The notes: a model not told the origin generated them from the letters alone. A stretch of 64,000 bases of DNA from Zeus faber (GCA_960531495.1 OY482864.1:4006848-4070847), one strand, 5' to 3'; shown: positions 43,560-57,568, counted from the first letter of the stretch. Translations and numbers: made by a program.

Positions 43560-43880
43560 TGTCAGCCCACCCCGCTGCGGCCCAGCTGTACCGACTCCGC
43601 ATTATCAGCCTCAATAGCGCTGATTGGTCGGAGCGGGCTGGGTGAATTTTGTTGTGTGTGTTTTGTCTTGCAGTGGGGATCGCACTGTTCAAGATACCTG
43701 ACCCTGCAGTCCAGTTTGCGACCCATAATGGACGTGGACGCTGATTATTGCTTTATGTTCACGTTTTTCAGTTTTTGTTTAACCATTTCATAAAAAACAT
43801 CCCTGTCGGCGCCTCACTGCCCTAAAGTCTCAGTCACCCTCCCTGAGGGAGGGAGTATCTGTGGGTAGAGCCTCCCACAC
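43560..43880 (+). mobile_element. LTR-like repeat Y, copy 2
   Basis: Matches 39880-40230 in order: AGCGCTGATTGGTCGGA, CTTGCAGTGGGGATC, ATGGACGTGGACGCTGATTA, TCGGCGCCTCACTGCC. No Gypsy coding sequence follows, so it may be a solo LTR. Confidence 0.5.
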
Positions 43881-44839
43881 ACTCACTATAAGATAACTTT
43901 GGTCCACAATATATTAAAGTGCAATGATTTCTCTCAAGAACTGTTGGTAATCAAACACCCGCTCACTCAGTAAATAAAGGTCGAGCAGAACTGAGCCAGC
44001 CGATATTTTTGTCAAACACTCACCGTAGATGCGTAGAACGATCGTGGAGGGAGATTAGTTAGACAAATGAAGGTAGAATCATGAATTGCCTTTATAGTTA
44101 ATCTCTTTCTCACTTTATTGTTTTAGTTCATACTAGCAGGAAAGGATGACAGTGACCAGTGGGTGTGCAGTATCAATTAAACCACCACCTCCCTGCAGCT
44201 TGGAAGAATCAACTTAAATGGACTTTGGCTCCTCGTTTATGTATTGTGCATAAATATGTATTCATGGTTTGATGCCAGGCCATCTGAAGTCTTTCAGCAT
44301 CGCTCGTCTGCAATTACATAACTTATCTTCCCAGAGTTAAACATCACTGCTGCCTCAGTCTGCGGTTTGCTCAGAGGTGTGTGTGTGCAAGGTCACAACA
44401 TTTCAATATCTGTAACTTGACTTGCTCTTTAAAGGTGATTATGTAAAATGAATATAAATGTAGAAATAATAGAGATAATTGGATATAAGTGATGGTTTTA
44501 GTGTAAGTTTAAGGTACATAAGTCCATGCATTAAAGGCATTTATACTAAATTGATAGTCTGTGTGTGTGTTTATTAAACCAGAGTAATTTATAGAATACA
44601 TCTTTGTTTATCCTCTCATTTACTTTTCCTTTCTGTCTCCAGAGGAATAAATAGGAGGAAATATTTTTTAAAAGAGCTACCAAAAAGTTACCCATCTCCT
44701 TTCGGCTCCTTATTTATAAAATATCGACCCATCTACCACATGGCGTGATGGCAGATAGTTAAACGCAGTAATGTTATTTGTTAAACCAGTTCCCAGCCGA
44801 AAGTTTGTTTTGGTTCCTACGCTTTTGACGGACGTGTTG
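43881..44839. other. no gene recognised
   Basis: AT-rich intergenic sequence between repeat Y and the rab40 promoter. Confidence 0.5.
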
Positions 44840-45308
44840 ATCGTCCAATAGGATTTCAGAGCCTGCCCTAGCAACCCGACGGCACCAACCGCGCGGAAGC
44901 GTAGCTCGACCCCTCCCCCGCCGCCGGAGCGGACGGGGGACAGACCCCGCTAGAGAGGGAGCTGTGTGCGGTGCCTCAAGTCTCTTCATCCCGGCTGTGG
45001 CAGCCGGAACAAGCCGAAGGGAAGGAGGGTCTCTTCAGAGTCTTAACTGAACCGTCTTGAGCTAGAGCCAGCCCCTGGCGATAGTGGAGAATAGATTCAT
45101 GTGACAAGCTTGTCGGGACGCACCGGCGGTACAGTAGACGTGGTAGATGACGTCGGCGTGATCGATAGGGTTGAATTGTTGACGTTGCGTGACGTCACCA
45201 CTTGCAGCTTTTCACTCACGATCTGCTAGTCAACGAAGAGACCGAAATACACCGCGTGCCTTGTGGGCGGTGTTCCACGATGGGACACGGTGACCGTCTG
45301 CCTTGAGG
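44840..45308 (+). promoter_or_regulatory. rab40 promoter and 5' UTR, CpG-rich
   Basis: A CCAAT box (44845) and GC-rich CCCCTCCCCCGCCGCCGG (about 44913-44930) are followed by many CpGs. A full palindromic cAMP response element TGACGTCA is at 45190-45197, with a near copy TGACGTCG near 45147. The transcription start was not located. Confidence 0.6.
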
Positions 45309-45450
45309 ATGAACCACAGGACAAGTCCGGCCAAAGCATACGACTTTCTGCTCAAGTTTCTCCTGGTGGGAGACAGCGATGTGGGGAAGGGCGAGATCCT
45401 GGCCAGCCTCCAGGACGGAGCGACGGAGTCTCCGTACGGCTACAACATGG
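45309..45450 (+). CDS. rab40b: Rab40-family small GTPase, first coding exon (b-like)
   Basis: ATG at 45309 (A at -3) opens 47 codons plus one base, ending at donor GTGAGT (45451). It encodes [20 protein letters not shown], then [17 protein letters not shown] and [10 protein letters not shown]. The P-loop GDSDVGKG ends in GK-G rather than GK-S/T, a known Rab40 feature. Rab40 proteins are GTPases whose SOCS box recruits cullin-5 ubiquitin ligase; those parts are in later exons. AYDFLLKF and EILASLQDG fit RAB40B better than RAB40C. The exon ends where human RAB40B splits before IDYKTTT. No second exon was recognised up to 64000. Confidence 0.85.
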
Positions 45451-48250
45451 GTGAGTTGTCGTGCCGTAAACATACTAAACTTTGCAGACGGTCAACAAAA
45501 AGGTTTGATTAAAAATATTTTTAACATTGAAAATGTATTTTTTTTTTTTTTTACAACTGGTAAAACCTTTTAACTGTTAATCTAAAATATGTCCTTCGTC
45601 AATTTCTTGCCCTGCGACCATAAAGGTCTTCAATGGACGGGGGCGTTTTGCTTTCGTTCCCGTATTTTTGCCACTGATTGGCTGCTACAGCGAAACGCTT
45701 TGGCAGCAGTTCATTGAGGCCAGAGCTGCTTGGTCAGACTCGCTTGTGGGCAGACTTGACACTCACGAGAAGTGGTGTATTGTGGGTTTTTAAACTTTAA
45801 TTTGGCCCTCTCCTCCAATATAACCACCAGCCGCCACCCACTGTCAACATAAGGAGAAGACGGAGGGGGGCTTTCTGAGTCTTTTAGGTTAAGACAATCG
45901 TGCCGTTTGCATAATCTTCTTGCTCCCATCAAGAAGGTTATGCTTTCAAACCCATGTTCCCATGGGGAGCTCCGCTTTCCTTCCACCATAAAGATTTGCA
46001 TGTTATTGTTAGACACTCCAAGACCAAGGCATCGGTCTTGAGCTGGAGTTGGTCCCCGCTCCTAGTTTATTTGGATGGGTAAAATGTAGAGGACAAATTT
46101 CTTGACGGGATCAATCAACTATTTTCTTCGGCCAAAAACACCTTGCGTTTCATGCATGGCGCCCTCCAGTTGCATGGGTTGAAGTTGTTGTAGAAGCGCG
46201 TTGCTTGTGATGTAATGTATTTAGTATTTGGGGTGTAACTACAGCATGAGATTTGTGTCTCGAGGGAAAGTTTTTGTTGAAAATGTTTCCGTCTTCGATG
46301 GAAGGAGCTTCGATATCTCTTTCCCTGTATATACTATACACTCACCACCATCCCCACTTGTATCACACCAACAGATACACCTCATCTGCCCGGTAAAAAA
46401 GAAATTAACCTATGGTCCATAACAGAGATTCTCAATCATTTTCATATCAATGACCCTCAATTAGATACGCATTAGGCCACAGAGCCCATTTCATTTGAAG
46501 ATTTTGTCTCTGCATACCCATGTTTGTTATTCTATGAGCAGACTAATTTGGATTACAGATGGCTATGTTAGAGTTTTATCTTGAACTATAGTAGCTTGTT
46601 TCTCCTGTGTGAAAAAACTGGAAAAAATACTCTGCTGTGATGTGATGTCATACAAGATAGAAGAAGGATAAACATGTGAAGAAATTCTACATCAGCTACC
46701 AATGTAATAATTTGTTGCTCTCAAACACAGTCTCAGTGCTTTTTATCTGGTTAATCCTCCATGAGTGCGGTGACTGAGGTAATCACAATATCTGTGTTGA
46801 TTTCAGAGGCATGTCCAGGCTTGTCTCCGCAGCATGGGAAAATTTGACCCTTGAATGTCTTACAAGTGATATTTACACAGCTCACAAAAACCTGTTTACC
46901 TCTTTATAACTATTTACCAACTGGCCTTTTTATATGACCATGACTCATCACTGTTTGGTTTGCCGCAACTTCTTCAAATCTTCCCTTTGAGTGTCAAAAA
47001 TATACTGTATTTAAAACAAGGTATTGGGTTACGTAGTTTGTTGCGTAATGTGAAGTTTTCGATAATTGCCTTTTTATCTCCCAACTGACATTAAGCTGTT
47101 GTGGTTGTGGAAGTCAACCTACCGCTTTTCAGCTGGGAAACGTTTGGTCCTGACACATTCTACTCTATGGTTCAGCTGGCAAAAATCAACGGAAAACGGT
47201 TTATTGTGAGCCTCTTGAAGACTAAATCATTAGAGTGCAACGATTCATCGAGGCACGAATCTTTGTGGTACAGAATCACCAATCGATCTCCATTGCCTTT
47301 AACATTAACAACGTAGATAAAGAAAATGAAACCATAGGTTGACATCACGCCAACGTTCACTCAGGAAGGAAGGTATTAGAATACATTTTCTATCTGTATG
47401 AAAATACTGTGGCTGTATTGAACCCTGTACTGTATATTGTACCAAGCCATGATCAGAGTGTATCATTACACTCCCACTCCCTAAGTCCTAAGTGCGGCTT
47501 ATATATCGACTGTTCTTTTATCAAAATTAGTGATGAAAGGTTCGACTCTTTTTCAGATTTGTTTCTTTATGAGTCACTCGGTAAAAAAGTTGTTTGATTT
47601 TCCGACTCATCGTTTCTTTGATTCAGTCGGTGTAACACACGGTGAGCGAGGGAGGGCTTCTGGTGAGCGTTGAAGAAGAGTCAACAGTCGCTTTGGCTCT
47701 GAGTTTGAATGGAATTCTCATACGAATCATTTCATGCTGCCACAATTATTTATTTTGGTGGAATGCCGTCATTCAACAGGAGTTATGCCAAATCCCTTGG
47801 CCTGTTTTGCCTTGGATTTGGATGAAATTGGAATTTGGTCCTCAGTAATTATTTTCAGTTTGCGAGTCGAAGATTTACTCTTTTTGCAGAGTGGCTCCAG
47901 AGTAATTTAATAGATCTTTTTGCTATGATCGAATCGTTCGCAAGTCTTTAGAAAATATCAACCGTTGTTGTCAAAAGTTTGTGTGACATGACATGTGCAA
48001 CCAACGTTGTGTTGTTTACCTGCCTAGGTCCCTTCGTCATCCTGCCAGTTCCAGGGTGTTTTGGAAAGTGTAATTAACTTCACCAGAGAAGTCTATTCCC
48101 CAAGGAGCTGTACTCACAGCCCAAGAGAGAGTGGAACACACTTAATAACCATGAAGCATGCACTGTAGTGACCCCAAGACCTATTCTGAATGTGACAACT
48201 GTGTCTCCTCATTAAAAGCTCACATAGGACACATGCTATTTGGTGGGTGG
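45451..48250 (+). other. rab40 intron 1, first part
   Basis: A short poly-T run (45538-45552) follows the exon. Otherwise AT-rich sequence. 47460-47960 has low-complexity GACTC/GAGTC words suggestive of an old repeat, but no family is named. Confidence 0.45.
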
Positions 48251-48261
48251 GATTCTCATTG

Positions 48262-48776
<515 letters not shown>

Positions 48777-48972
48777 TCTTCTACAAAGTGTCAACACACT
48801 TCATATTAAATTTCAGTATTCAGAAAAACAGTAAGTGAACAGTGTCTATGCCTGTACCTTCAGTGATCCAAAAAAATAATATTTGGTCCACCTCTAACCT
48901 TTGAAAATCTTTTATTTGAAAATCCCGTGGGGTATTAATAATTACTGGCTGGGAGGCAGCTGGCCATGACTG

Positions 48973-48973
<1 letters not shown>

Positions 48974-49036
<63 letters not shown>
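48974..49036. repeat. CA microsatellite
   Basis: Pure CA run of about 62 bases. Confidence 0.95.
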
Positions 49037-49038
<2 letters not shown>

Positions 49039-50190
49039 GGGGTGAATTCAAGGCCTCTTAACACTCATAGGGTTCTATTCAAAGGGTGAGAGGTAATGGA
49101 GCAGATATACGCCACATTTCAGGGGGAATACCATTCAGAGGTTGTTCTTTTCCTCCTGCTAAACATTAATCTTATTTTTCCGCATTTACCAGATTCCCAT
49201 ATTTCTTCTGACCCAAGATGAATACAAGAAGAATAGGCAAAGCGTTTCACTCTACATCAAAAACCATACAGGTTGCATGGCAGGTATGGCGGTATTATTA
49301 AACAGAACCATATTCCTTTTACCCTGAGTTGTCCATTATCTATGCTTCAAAAATCTGAATGATGGTGGATAAGAATTGGTAAAGGTTTATAGTAGCCGTT
49401 TCCATCGTTTCATGGTTTTGTTTGCAAATTCAATGTTAGTTTAGGCACAGACGGATGCAAGACCTCCTGTTTGTTTCCTTCTTCTGCCTGCGAATCTTCA
49501 AAAGGGAATTCAACACTTTGGCAAAGTGCTCCAATTTTCTGTGTCTGTTTTTTTCCTGTGTTTTTCCCATCAAACTGAAATTGGCAAGTGCACATATACC
49601 TGCGGTGTTGTTTTTTGGATAGTATTCCAGGTGAGGGATGGTGCAATGGTGCATTTGGTTCTCTCTGTGGTTCTTTCACTTGCAATGATCTGAAACTACT
49701 GATTTAAAGTGTTTCCTCCTCTGCTTGTTGTTTCTTTGAACGATTGAGTGTACATCCTATTGATGTTCTTGAGGAATCTGATGGATGAGAGTTACATGGG
49801 TGTGTGATTAAGAACCCCAAGACTACCGGATGTAGAGAGAGAGAGAGCTGACCTGCAATGAATTGGACAGGGGAATAAGCTTTAAACTCTCCATCAAATC
49901 AAACATGACAAACGACATGTGAAAAATAGAACTGGCATGCGAAATGCCACAATGTCCTGACTGTTGAGCTCGCACAATATTTGTTTCATCATATAAAAAA
50001 TCAAAGATGAACTGAAGAAATGTGAAGAGGTTGAAAATCTTTTCTTTTTTTTTTTTTTTTTTTGGAGAGATGTATTGGAGCAAACGATTACTTTTTCTTC
50101 TGAAGAACTCCCCACTCTCACCCAGGGGACAAAGAAGCATTTGAAATGCATTGGGGACAACTTGACGATATTTTGATGTTTAAAGAAGAT
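49037..50190. other. no gene recognised
   Basis: AT-rich sequence with a poly-T run near 50040-50065. Short frames on the minus strand show no family pattern. Confidence 0.45.
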
Positions 50191-50194
50191 AAGC

Positions 50195-50600
50195 GAGTGT
50201 AAAGCCGCCTTTACACTGAATCCGAAAACGGATCAGACTGTCTGATACCCCCCCCTTGGCGTCCGCTGTCACGCATGTGTCTAGATTTGGCATCACAAAA
50301 TATGTCAGAGAATATGGGAGAGCTTGTTCTTCTCCAGAACAATGGCGACAAGTTGACTCAGCTGGAGAGTTTAAATCTTCATCTATTTTTGGTGTTTGCA
50401 AAGTGCACACAAATAAAAAGAAATTCATATTGAAATGGATGTCAGTCAGATACAGAAATCTCTGCACCACAGAAGATTGTAGCAATTTGCATGCAAATTC
50501 TGACTTCTGGTGCATTGTTGTTGTTTGGCACATTGGGTGTAAAGCCACCTTCAAGCTCTCTCTACACTGAATCCGACAGCAGATCTGACTATTGGAACTC
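50195..50600. repeat. repeat with direct terminal copies
   Basis: GTAAAGCCGCCTTTACACTG AATCCGA at 50200 recurs as GTAAAGCCACCTTC ... CTCTACACTGAATCCGACAG at 50538-50580. The two copies are direct repeats about 340 bases apart. The open frame 50256-50570 between them has no recognisable domain. Confidence 0.5.
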
Positions 50601-50744
50601 TGAATTTCAGCTAGATTTTCCATCACTTGTTTAAAATGTTTTGGAAAAGAAGGGAGAGCCCGGTCTCCCCCAGCTTCTTGTTCAGTACAGATTATTAGTG
50701 AATATGGTGAGACCCAATACGGTAATAATGTCATTATTATAGAA

Positions 50745-51935
50745 TCAAGAGGTTTATTTGTCACATACATAAACATACGTTCATACATGTAGCGAAATGT
50801 CTTTGCAAAACACCCAGAGATTATGCACAATAAGTTCTAAACCAAACTTAATAGGTAATCTAATTTCTATCCAGCTAACTAACTGAAACGGATTCCTAAA
50901 ACTCAAAAAGGTAATACAGAGTGGGGGTATAAAAAAAGAAATAAGGGGAATAGAGTTATGTATATAGGATAGGCTATTTGTATATACACATATGTGCAGT
51001 AAAGTGGCATGTGAATTAAGTGGGGTAGTGTATGTGGAGGTATTCAGTACAGTATACAGCAGTACGACACAGCAATAGAGTAACACAGAACAGCAATACA
51101 GCGCAGTATGCAGTAACCCAGAACAGTAATACAGTATGCAGTACAGTATGCTACATACAGTACAGTAAGGCAGTGAGGCCTATGTGAGTGTCTCAGTGAG
51201 GACCCCTGGTGAGTTCAGCATTGACAGTCCTTATGGCTTGTGGGAAGAAACTTTGTCTCAGTATCTCAGTTCTCACTGTTTGACTGCGGAGGCTCTTGCC
51301 GACCACAGCAGCTGGTACAGTCCGTTGTTGGGGTGGTATAAGTCCTGCAGGAAGGGGAGGGTAGTTCCAGCGGTAGGTTCGGCTGAAGGCACCACCTTCT
51401 GCAGGGCACGCCTGCAGAGGGTGGAGGATCCTCACCGAGACCCAGAATTTCCTCAGCAGGCTGAGGTCGTAAAGATGCTGCCTCGCCTTTATCACCAGAG
51501 TGTCTGTGTGTAAAGTCCATGTTAAGTCCTCCGTAATGTGGACTCCCAGGTACTTGAAGCTGCTCACCCTATCAACAGAAGTCCCATTTATCACCAACGG
51601 TGTGTGCGTCCTTGGTTGTAATCCCCTCCTAAAGGTCACAATCAGCTCCTTAGTTTAGCTGACGTTCAGGAGGAGGCTGTTGTCCTGGCACCAGAGTGAC
51701 AGGTCAGCCACCTCCTTGTGGTAGGCCTTCTCATTGTCGTCGTTGATCAGGCCCACCACAATGGTGTCTTTAGCAAACTTGATGGGGTTGGAGCTGGACC
51801 TGGCCACACAGTCATGTGTGTACAGGGAGTACAGTAGGGGGCTGAGGATGCAGCCCTGGTGGGATTCTGTGTTCAGGGTGAGGGAGCAGGACATGTTCCT
51901 CCCCACCTGCACCACCTGGGGCTGGGCTGTGAGGA
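50745..51935 (-). mobile_element. L2/Maui-like LINE copy E (3' part)
   Basis: From the right: PQVVQVGRNMSCSLTLN, then [29 protein letters not shown] (catalytic FADD changed to FAKD), then [20 protein letters not shown] and the C-terminal region with shifts. The tail at 50745-50800 has TTTATTTGTCACATACATAA. 5'-truncated at 51935. Confidence 0.85.
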
Positions 51936-53080
51936 AATATAACTTACTTAGGTTCCAATAATGCTTGCTCGCTATTTGTTTTGCAACAGTGGCTTCCAGT
52001 CACAGTTTCGTGTATACAAGACTAATACTTTAGTTTATACTAAACTAAATACTAAGTATTAGTTTTAAAAACGAAAAATTTTCGAATCGCCGCTACGGCC
52101 CATTTCCCTACCCAGTTTTTTACTCAGTAAGCCTTCTTGGCTCATCTAAATGTGGATGGAAAACACGAGCAGGCGTAGACTTAATCTCTGTCCTTTCTGG
52201 GTCGTCTCCACCAATGGCTTGTATGACGGGACTATGAGACATAGCTGTGGTCACTTCCCTTCGAGCCAGGGAATCCTTGTGAAATAGCCATCCACTGAGA
52301 CAGCGGCTGCCAGTGTTTACACCGAGGGCGACCGCAGGCTCCAGGCACCACATTATCCCAGCTCCTGGAACAATGTCAACCTTGTGCCTTCCACGGACAA
52401 CCCTTGCAGGGGGATTCGTCTTCGGAATGCGTATGGCGAAGCAGAGCTGTTATTGCAGGTCGTGGTCGGGATGCCGGTGCCAAAACCGACATGGAAAAGC
52501 CTTGATTTTAGTATGGAAGACACACAGATGCAGAACCATGGCACTCGGGCAGACGCGGACACAAAAACGCAATCAAACGCTGTTTAATTTCTGAAGCTTA
52601 TGGACTGAAACAAGTTACTCGCAAACATGACAAATGCAAACTGAAACGCATTGACATTAACTGTTTTGATTTGTCATGGCAGACCCTTTTAATAATGTCC
52701 TCGTGAGCCTCTTAAAAAGAGAGCGAGAGAGAGAGAGAGAGAGAGACCAGAAGAGGTTGAGTCATGTTTATCTCTGGCCGTGTGATCCCACTCGTACAGA
52801 CAAGCATGACCTTGGCTTCTGCATAAAATACGTAGAGATGTTATGGCTGTTGTCTTTTATCTGTATTTGAATTTCTCTTAACTTTCGTACTATGCATGTC
52901 CTGCAGGTAACACCAATGAGATAAAACTTTTTTTTTTCTTGCTTTTTGGCTGTGTATCATTCAGAAATTTTCCATTTCCAATTTGATACCATGACCAATT
53001 CCTTCTGCTTGGCATAAACAAGCTCTGATGCCCTACGTGCAGCCATGTTTGGTGTCTAGTGCTCTTCTTTTTTTAATTCA
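51936..53080. other. no gene recognised
   Basis: Contains a GA microsatellite at 52721-52746 and otherwise unremarkable sequence. The 52120-52590 frames on both strands have no family pattern. Confidence 0.45.
52721..52746. repeat. GA microsatellite
   Basis: Short perfect GA run. Confidence 0.85.
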
Positions 53081-53084
53081 AGAT

Positions 53085-56000
53085 TCAAGAGGTTTATTCG
53101 TCACATACATATACATACTTTCATACATATATGCAGTGAAATGTCAATGCAACGTGATTACACAATATGAAATGTGATTACACACAATATGTTCTAGACT
53201 GAACACAGTAGCTACCTAAGAATTTCTACTTGACTAACTAACTGATTCCTAAATCGTGATGCAGGAAGTCGAATATTATAGAATATAATAAAAGAGATAA
53301 AATAAAATAAGAACTCAAGGGTAATGCAGGGTGGGGGTACAAAATAGATAAAGGGAATAGGCTTATGTATATGGGATAGGCTATTTATGTATATCAGATA
53401 TGTGCATTAAAGTGGCATGTGAGTAAAGTGAGGTAGTGTTTGTGAGATATACAGCACAGTATACAACAGTACGGCGCAGCAATACGGTAACACCTAACAA
53501 CCCAGAACAGTGACACAGTATGCGGTACAGTATGCTACATACAGTACAGTAAGGTAGTGGAGCCTATGTGTGTGGCTCAGTGAGGACCCCTGGTGAGGTC
53601 AGCATTGACAGTTCTAATGGCTTGTGGGAAGAAACTCTGTCTCAGTCTCTCTGTTCTCCCTGTGTGACTGCGGAGGTGCTTGCCTGACCGCAGCAGCTGG
53701 AACAATCTGTTGCTGGGGTGATGAGGGTCCTTCATGATCCTGCAGGCTCTGCTACTACACCTCCTGTTGTATAAGTCCTGCAGGGAGGGGAGGGTTGTTC
53801 CAGTGGTTCATTCAGCTGAACGCACCACCCTCTGCAGGGCCTGCCTGTCCTGAGCAGTACAGTTCCCAAACCAGGCAGTGATGTTGCCTGTCAGGATGCT
53901 CTCCACTGCTCCACTGTAGAAGGACTTGAGGATCCTCACCGAGACCCAGAATTTCCTCAGCTGCCTGAGGTGGTAAAGACGCTGTCTCGCCTTTCTCACC
54001 AGAGTGTATGTTTGTAAAGTCCATGTTAAATCCTCTGTGATGTGGACTCCCAGGTACTTGAAGCTGCTCACCCTGTCGACAGAAGTCCCATTAATCACCA
54101 AGGGCGCGTGCGTCCAAGGTTGTAATCCATGCCTAAAGTCCACAATCAGCTCCTTAGTTTTGCTGACGTTCATGTGGAGGCTGTTGTCCTGGCACCAGAG
54201 TGACAGGTCAGTCACCTCCTCGCGGTAGGCCTTCTCATCACTGTCGGTGATCAGGCCCACAACAACAGTGTCGTCAGCAAACGTGATGATGGTGTTGGAG
54301 CTGGACCTGGCCACACAGTCATGTGTGTACAGGGAGTACAGTATAAGGCTACAGTAGAGGCTCCCCCCAGGATGCAGCCCTGGGGGGAGCCTGTGTTCAA
54401 AGTGAGGGAGCTGGACATGTCCGAGCTCCTTCAGCTGGACAGCCAGTCTGGTGGGGACTATGGTATTGAAATCTGAACTATAATCGATGAACCGCAATCT
54501 CACATAGGCCCCCTTCCGGCCATCCAGGTGCGTGAGCGTGGTGTGCAGTACCTGGGAAACCACGTCATCCGTGGATCTGTTCTGCTGGTACGCAAACTGC
54601 AACGGGTCCAAGGTGCAGGAGAGGGAGGCGCAGATATAATCCTAATCAGCCTCTCGAAACACTTCATGACAACCGAGGTGAGGGCCACCGGACAGTAGTC
54701 ATTCAGGCAGGCAGGAGAGGCGATCTTCGGGACAGGAACAACGGTGGACCTCTTGAAGCCGGACGGGACCACTGATACAGCCAGAGAGATGTTGAATATT
54801 GTAGTGAACACCGGGGCTAGCTTGTTAGCACAGATCTTCAGTACTCGCCCAGATATGCCATCTGGGCCCGCAGCTTCACTGGTGTTCACCCGCATCAAAG
54901 CCCTCCTGACGTTATGCTCAGACACTGAGAGTGCGCACTCATCCCCAGCGGTGTAACTCCAATTAGCCGGTGAGCTAGCGGTGCTGTTGCCAGGCTCAAA
55001 CCGCGCATAAAAGGAGTTCAGTTGGTTGGCTAGGGAGGCGTCGACACTCGTGGCTGGGGGGGAGCTGCTCTTGTAGTTTGTTATATTCCGCAGCCCCTGC
55101 CACAAGCGGTTGGTGCCCCGCTGCTCGATCGGTAGCTCCACAGTCTCTGTTCGTCTGTTTAGCGTCCTTCACCGCCCTCCGCAGATTGTATGACGACGGT
55201 TTGTAATTGTCCATATTTCCGGATATAAGACCGTCGTTATAAGCGGCCGTTTGAGCATTCAGAGCGCAGCGGATGGATTTATCGACCCACGGCTTCTGGT
55301 TTGGAAATATTCGAACCTTCACTATGGGAACCATGCTGTCCGCTAACGTTGCCACCAAGCTCACCGCTACGTCCGTAAACTCTGACGTCACTTAAACTTG
55401 ATTGGAACATGTCCCAGTCTACTTCAGTCAGAGCATCCTGAAGCGCGCCCTCTGATTGGCACGTCCACCGCTTCACTTCCCCCGTCACCACCAATTCTCG
55501 CGCGATCAGAGGCCTGTAAACGGGAACCAGCGAAATCGTGGTGTGATCTGATTTCCCGAAAGCAGGGAACGAGATTGTCTTGTATCCGTTCTTGTAAGGT
55601 GTGTAGCAGTGGTCCAAAGTTCTATCTCCCCTGGTGGCACACATGATGTGTTGGTAGAAATTAGGCAGAACCTTTTTAAGCTTCGCCCTTTTAAAGTCCC
55701 TAGTCACCACCACAGCCGCGTCGGGATGTTTGTTTTGAAATCCGCACAACACATCATACAGGTCCGACCGTGCAGTGTCGGTGTCGCTTGCGGTGGAATA
55801 TAAACGGCTGTAATGAAGACCGTGCTGAATTCCCGGGGGAGATCAAATGGACGGCATAAGATTGTCAGCTGTTCCAGGTTCGGCGAGCAGGAGTGGGAGA
55901 GAGACTTGGTGTTGTTGGGGTTACATCAGTGGTTGTATTACCATGAAGCAGACACCTCCACCTTTGGATTTCCCTGACTCCCCCGATCTGTCGCTGCGGA

Positions 56001-56186
56001 ACACAGAAAAGGAATCGGCTGGACGAATGGCTTCATCTGGCACCAGCAGGTCATGGTCATGTTTCCGTCAGGCAGACGACGCAACAGTTTCTCATATCCC
56101 GTTGTAATTTAATCCTGGCTCGACGTTCACCCATCTTGTTCTCCAGAGACTGAACACTGGCAAGAAGGATGCTTGGCAGTGGTAAG
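53085..56186 (-). mobile_element. L2/Maui-like LINE copy F (longest copy; 5' end in the gap)
   Basis: Minus strand. The endonuclease starts near 56170 (LPSILLASVQSLENKMGERR) and continues with CVVCLTET, then RGDRTLDHCYTPYKNGYKTI and FGKSDHTTISLVPVY at 55752-55540, spread over two frames. Next come the linker ([20 protein letters not shown]), the reverse transcriptase ([49 protein letters not shown]), the C-terminal region ([32 protein letters not shown]) and the tail at 53085-53140. The segment before LYSLYTHD is rearranged near 54340-54430, and several shifts break the ORF, so it is inactive. About 3.1 kb are visible. Confidence 0.9.
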
Positions 56187-56386
56187 NNNNNNNNNNNNNN
56201 NNNNNNNNNNNNNNNNNNNNNNNNNNNNNNNNNNNNNNNNNNNNNNNNNNNNNNNNNNNNNNNNNNNNNNNNNNNNNNNNNNNNNNNNNNNNNNNNNNNN
56301 NNNNNNNNNNNNNNNNNNNNNNNNNNNNNNNNNNNNNNNNNNNNNNNNNNNNNNNNNNNNNNNNNNNNNNNNNNNNNNNNNNNNNN
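56187..56386. other. assembly gap (200 N)
   Basis: Exactly 200 unknown bases. It falls at the 5' end of L2 copy F, so repeat similarity probably caused the break. The true size and sequence are unknown. Confidence 0.99.
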
Positions 56387-57568
56387 GCCTCACACCATAC
56401 TTTCTCTCTACTGCCACCCGTGGTTTCTGAGAATACTGCAAAGGAGAACGAGCCAGCTATAAAACGCCCTACGCTGGCAGCGTCGCACCCCGCCTGTGAG
56501 GAGGTATAACCAGGCCTTAAGAAGCAGCCATTCAATATATTTGTTATGTACACTCTCCTCTATATGCTTATGTTGGCGGCAGGGTTTACCTCTGCTGGCG
56601 AAAATGCAAAGATCAGGACACACGCAAAAAGTGAAAAGCAACCTGAATTTCATAATCCAGCTAGTTGGGTCAGCAAACTGTCAATATGGAGGAACATTCA
56701 CAAAATGAACAGTAGCCTTGGACAAAAAATCACCCCACCAACTCAAGTGACCAAGAAAAAAACAAGTTCAAATCACTAGATGGCAAACTTTCAAGAGAAT
56801 AATTTCTCTGTCTCAGGGCGAAGACCGTAAACCCGGCTGTTGAATCGAAATACAACAAGCAGTATAGAATGGAATTCTAGGCTGTGATGTGATACGATTT
56901 GCCACATTCAAAATGGTGGTGAGGTGAGTGGCAGAGGGATAGAGCAGATGGACAGATAAAGACTGAGAAGGGGTGACTTGGATTTGAATAAGCCTGGCAT
57001 TAGAATAGTGGAATGCAGATGACAACCCAGAGTTATATTTTAGGTAAGACGCTTTGACACATTCAAATATTTGAGATGGAAATCGAAGTTAGTCTCCAGC
57101 ACAATTCTGCCACCAATTTCCTCATTACATCAGCTGAACTAGTCCATTGTCAAAAAATCGAAAGATGGGATTCACCATTGATTTGTGGGTCAGATATGTG
57201 TACTTTTAGTAGGCCTATTTCTCACAAAATGTCAATCTGCTGTTCCGTTTTTCTTTTTTTTTGCTTTTCAAATAGTGCAATACAACCCAGAAACATTCAT
57301 ACACTGATTCTGATATACAATCAGAGATTTCCTCCCCTCCCAGCCATAGTCTTTCCCGACACCCCGCTCCAACAGAGCCCCACCTCTATTGCACCATAAT
57401 TTCAGCATTCAAAAATCAAGTCTGTTTTACATACAGATCGGCAGACAATGAGTGACAAAAAAACAGAAAGAAAAGAAAAAAAAGAAACAAGAAAAAAGGG
57501 GAGGGGGTATTAATGGAGGTAGAATGTCAGTAGAGTCCACTTTGTATACGTAAGTCTGAAAAGGCTAG
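56387..57568. other. no gene recognised
   Basis: Ordinary non-coding sequence with poly-A-rich stretches near 57460-57500. Confidence 0.45.
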
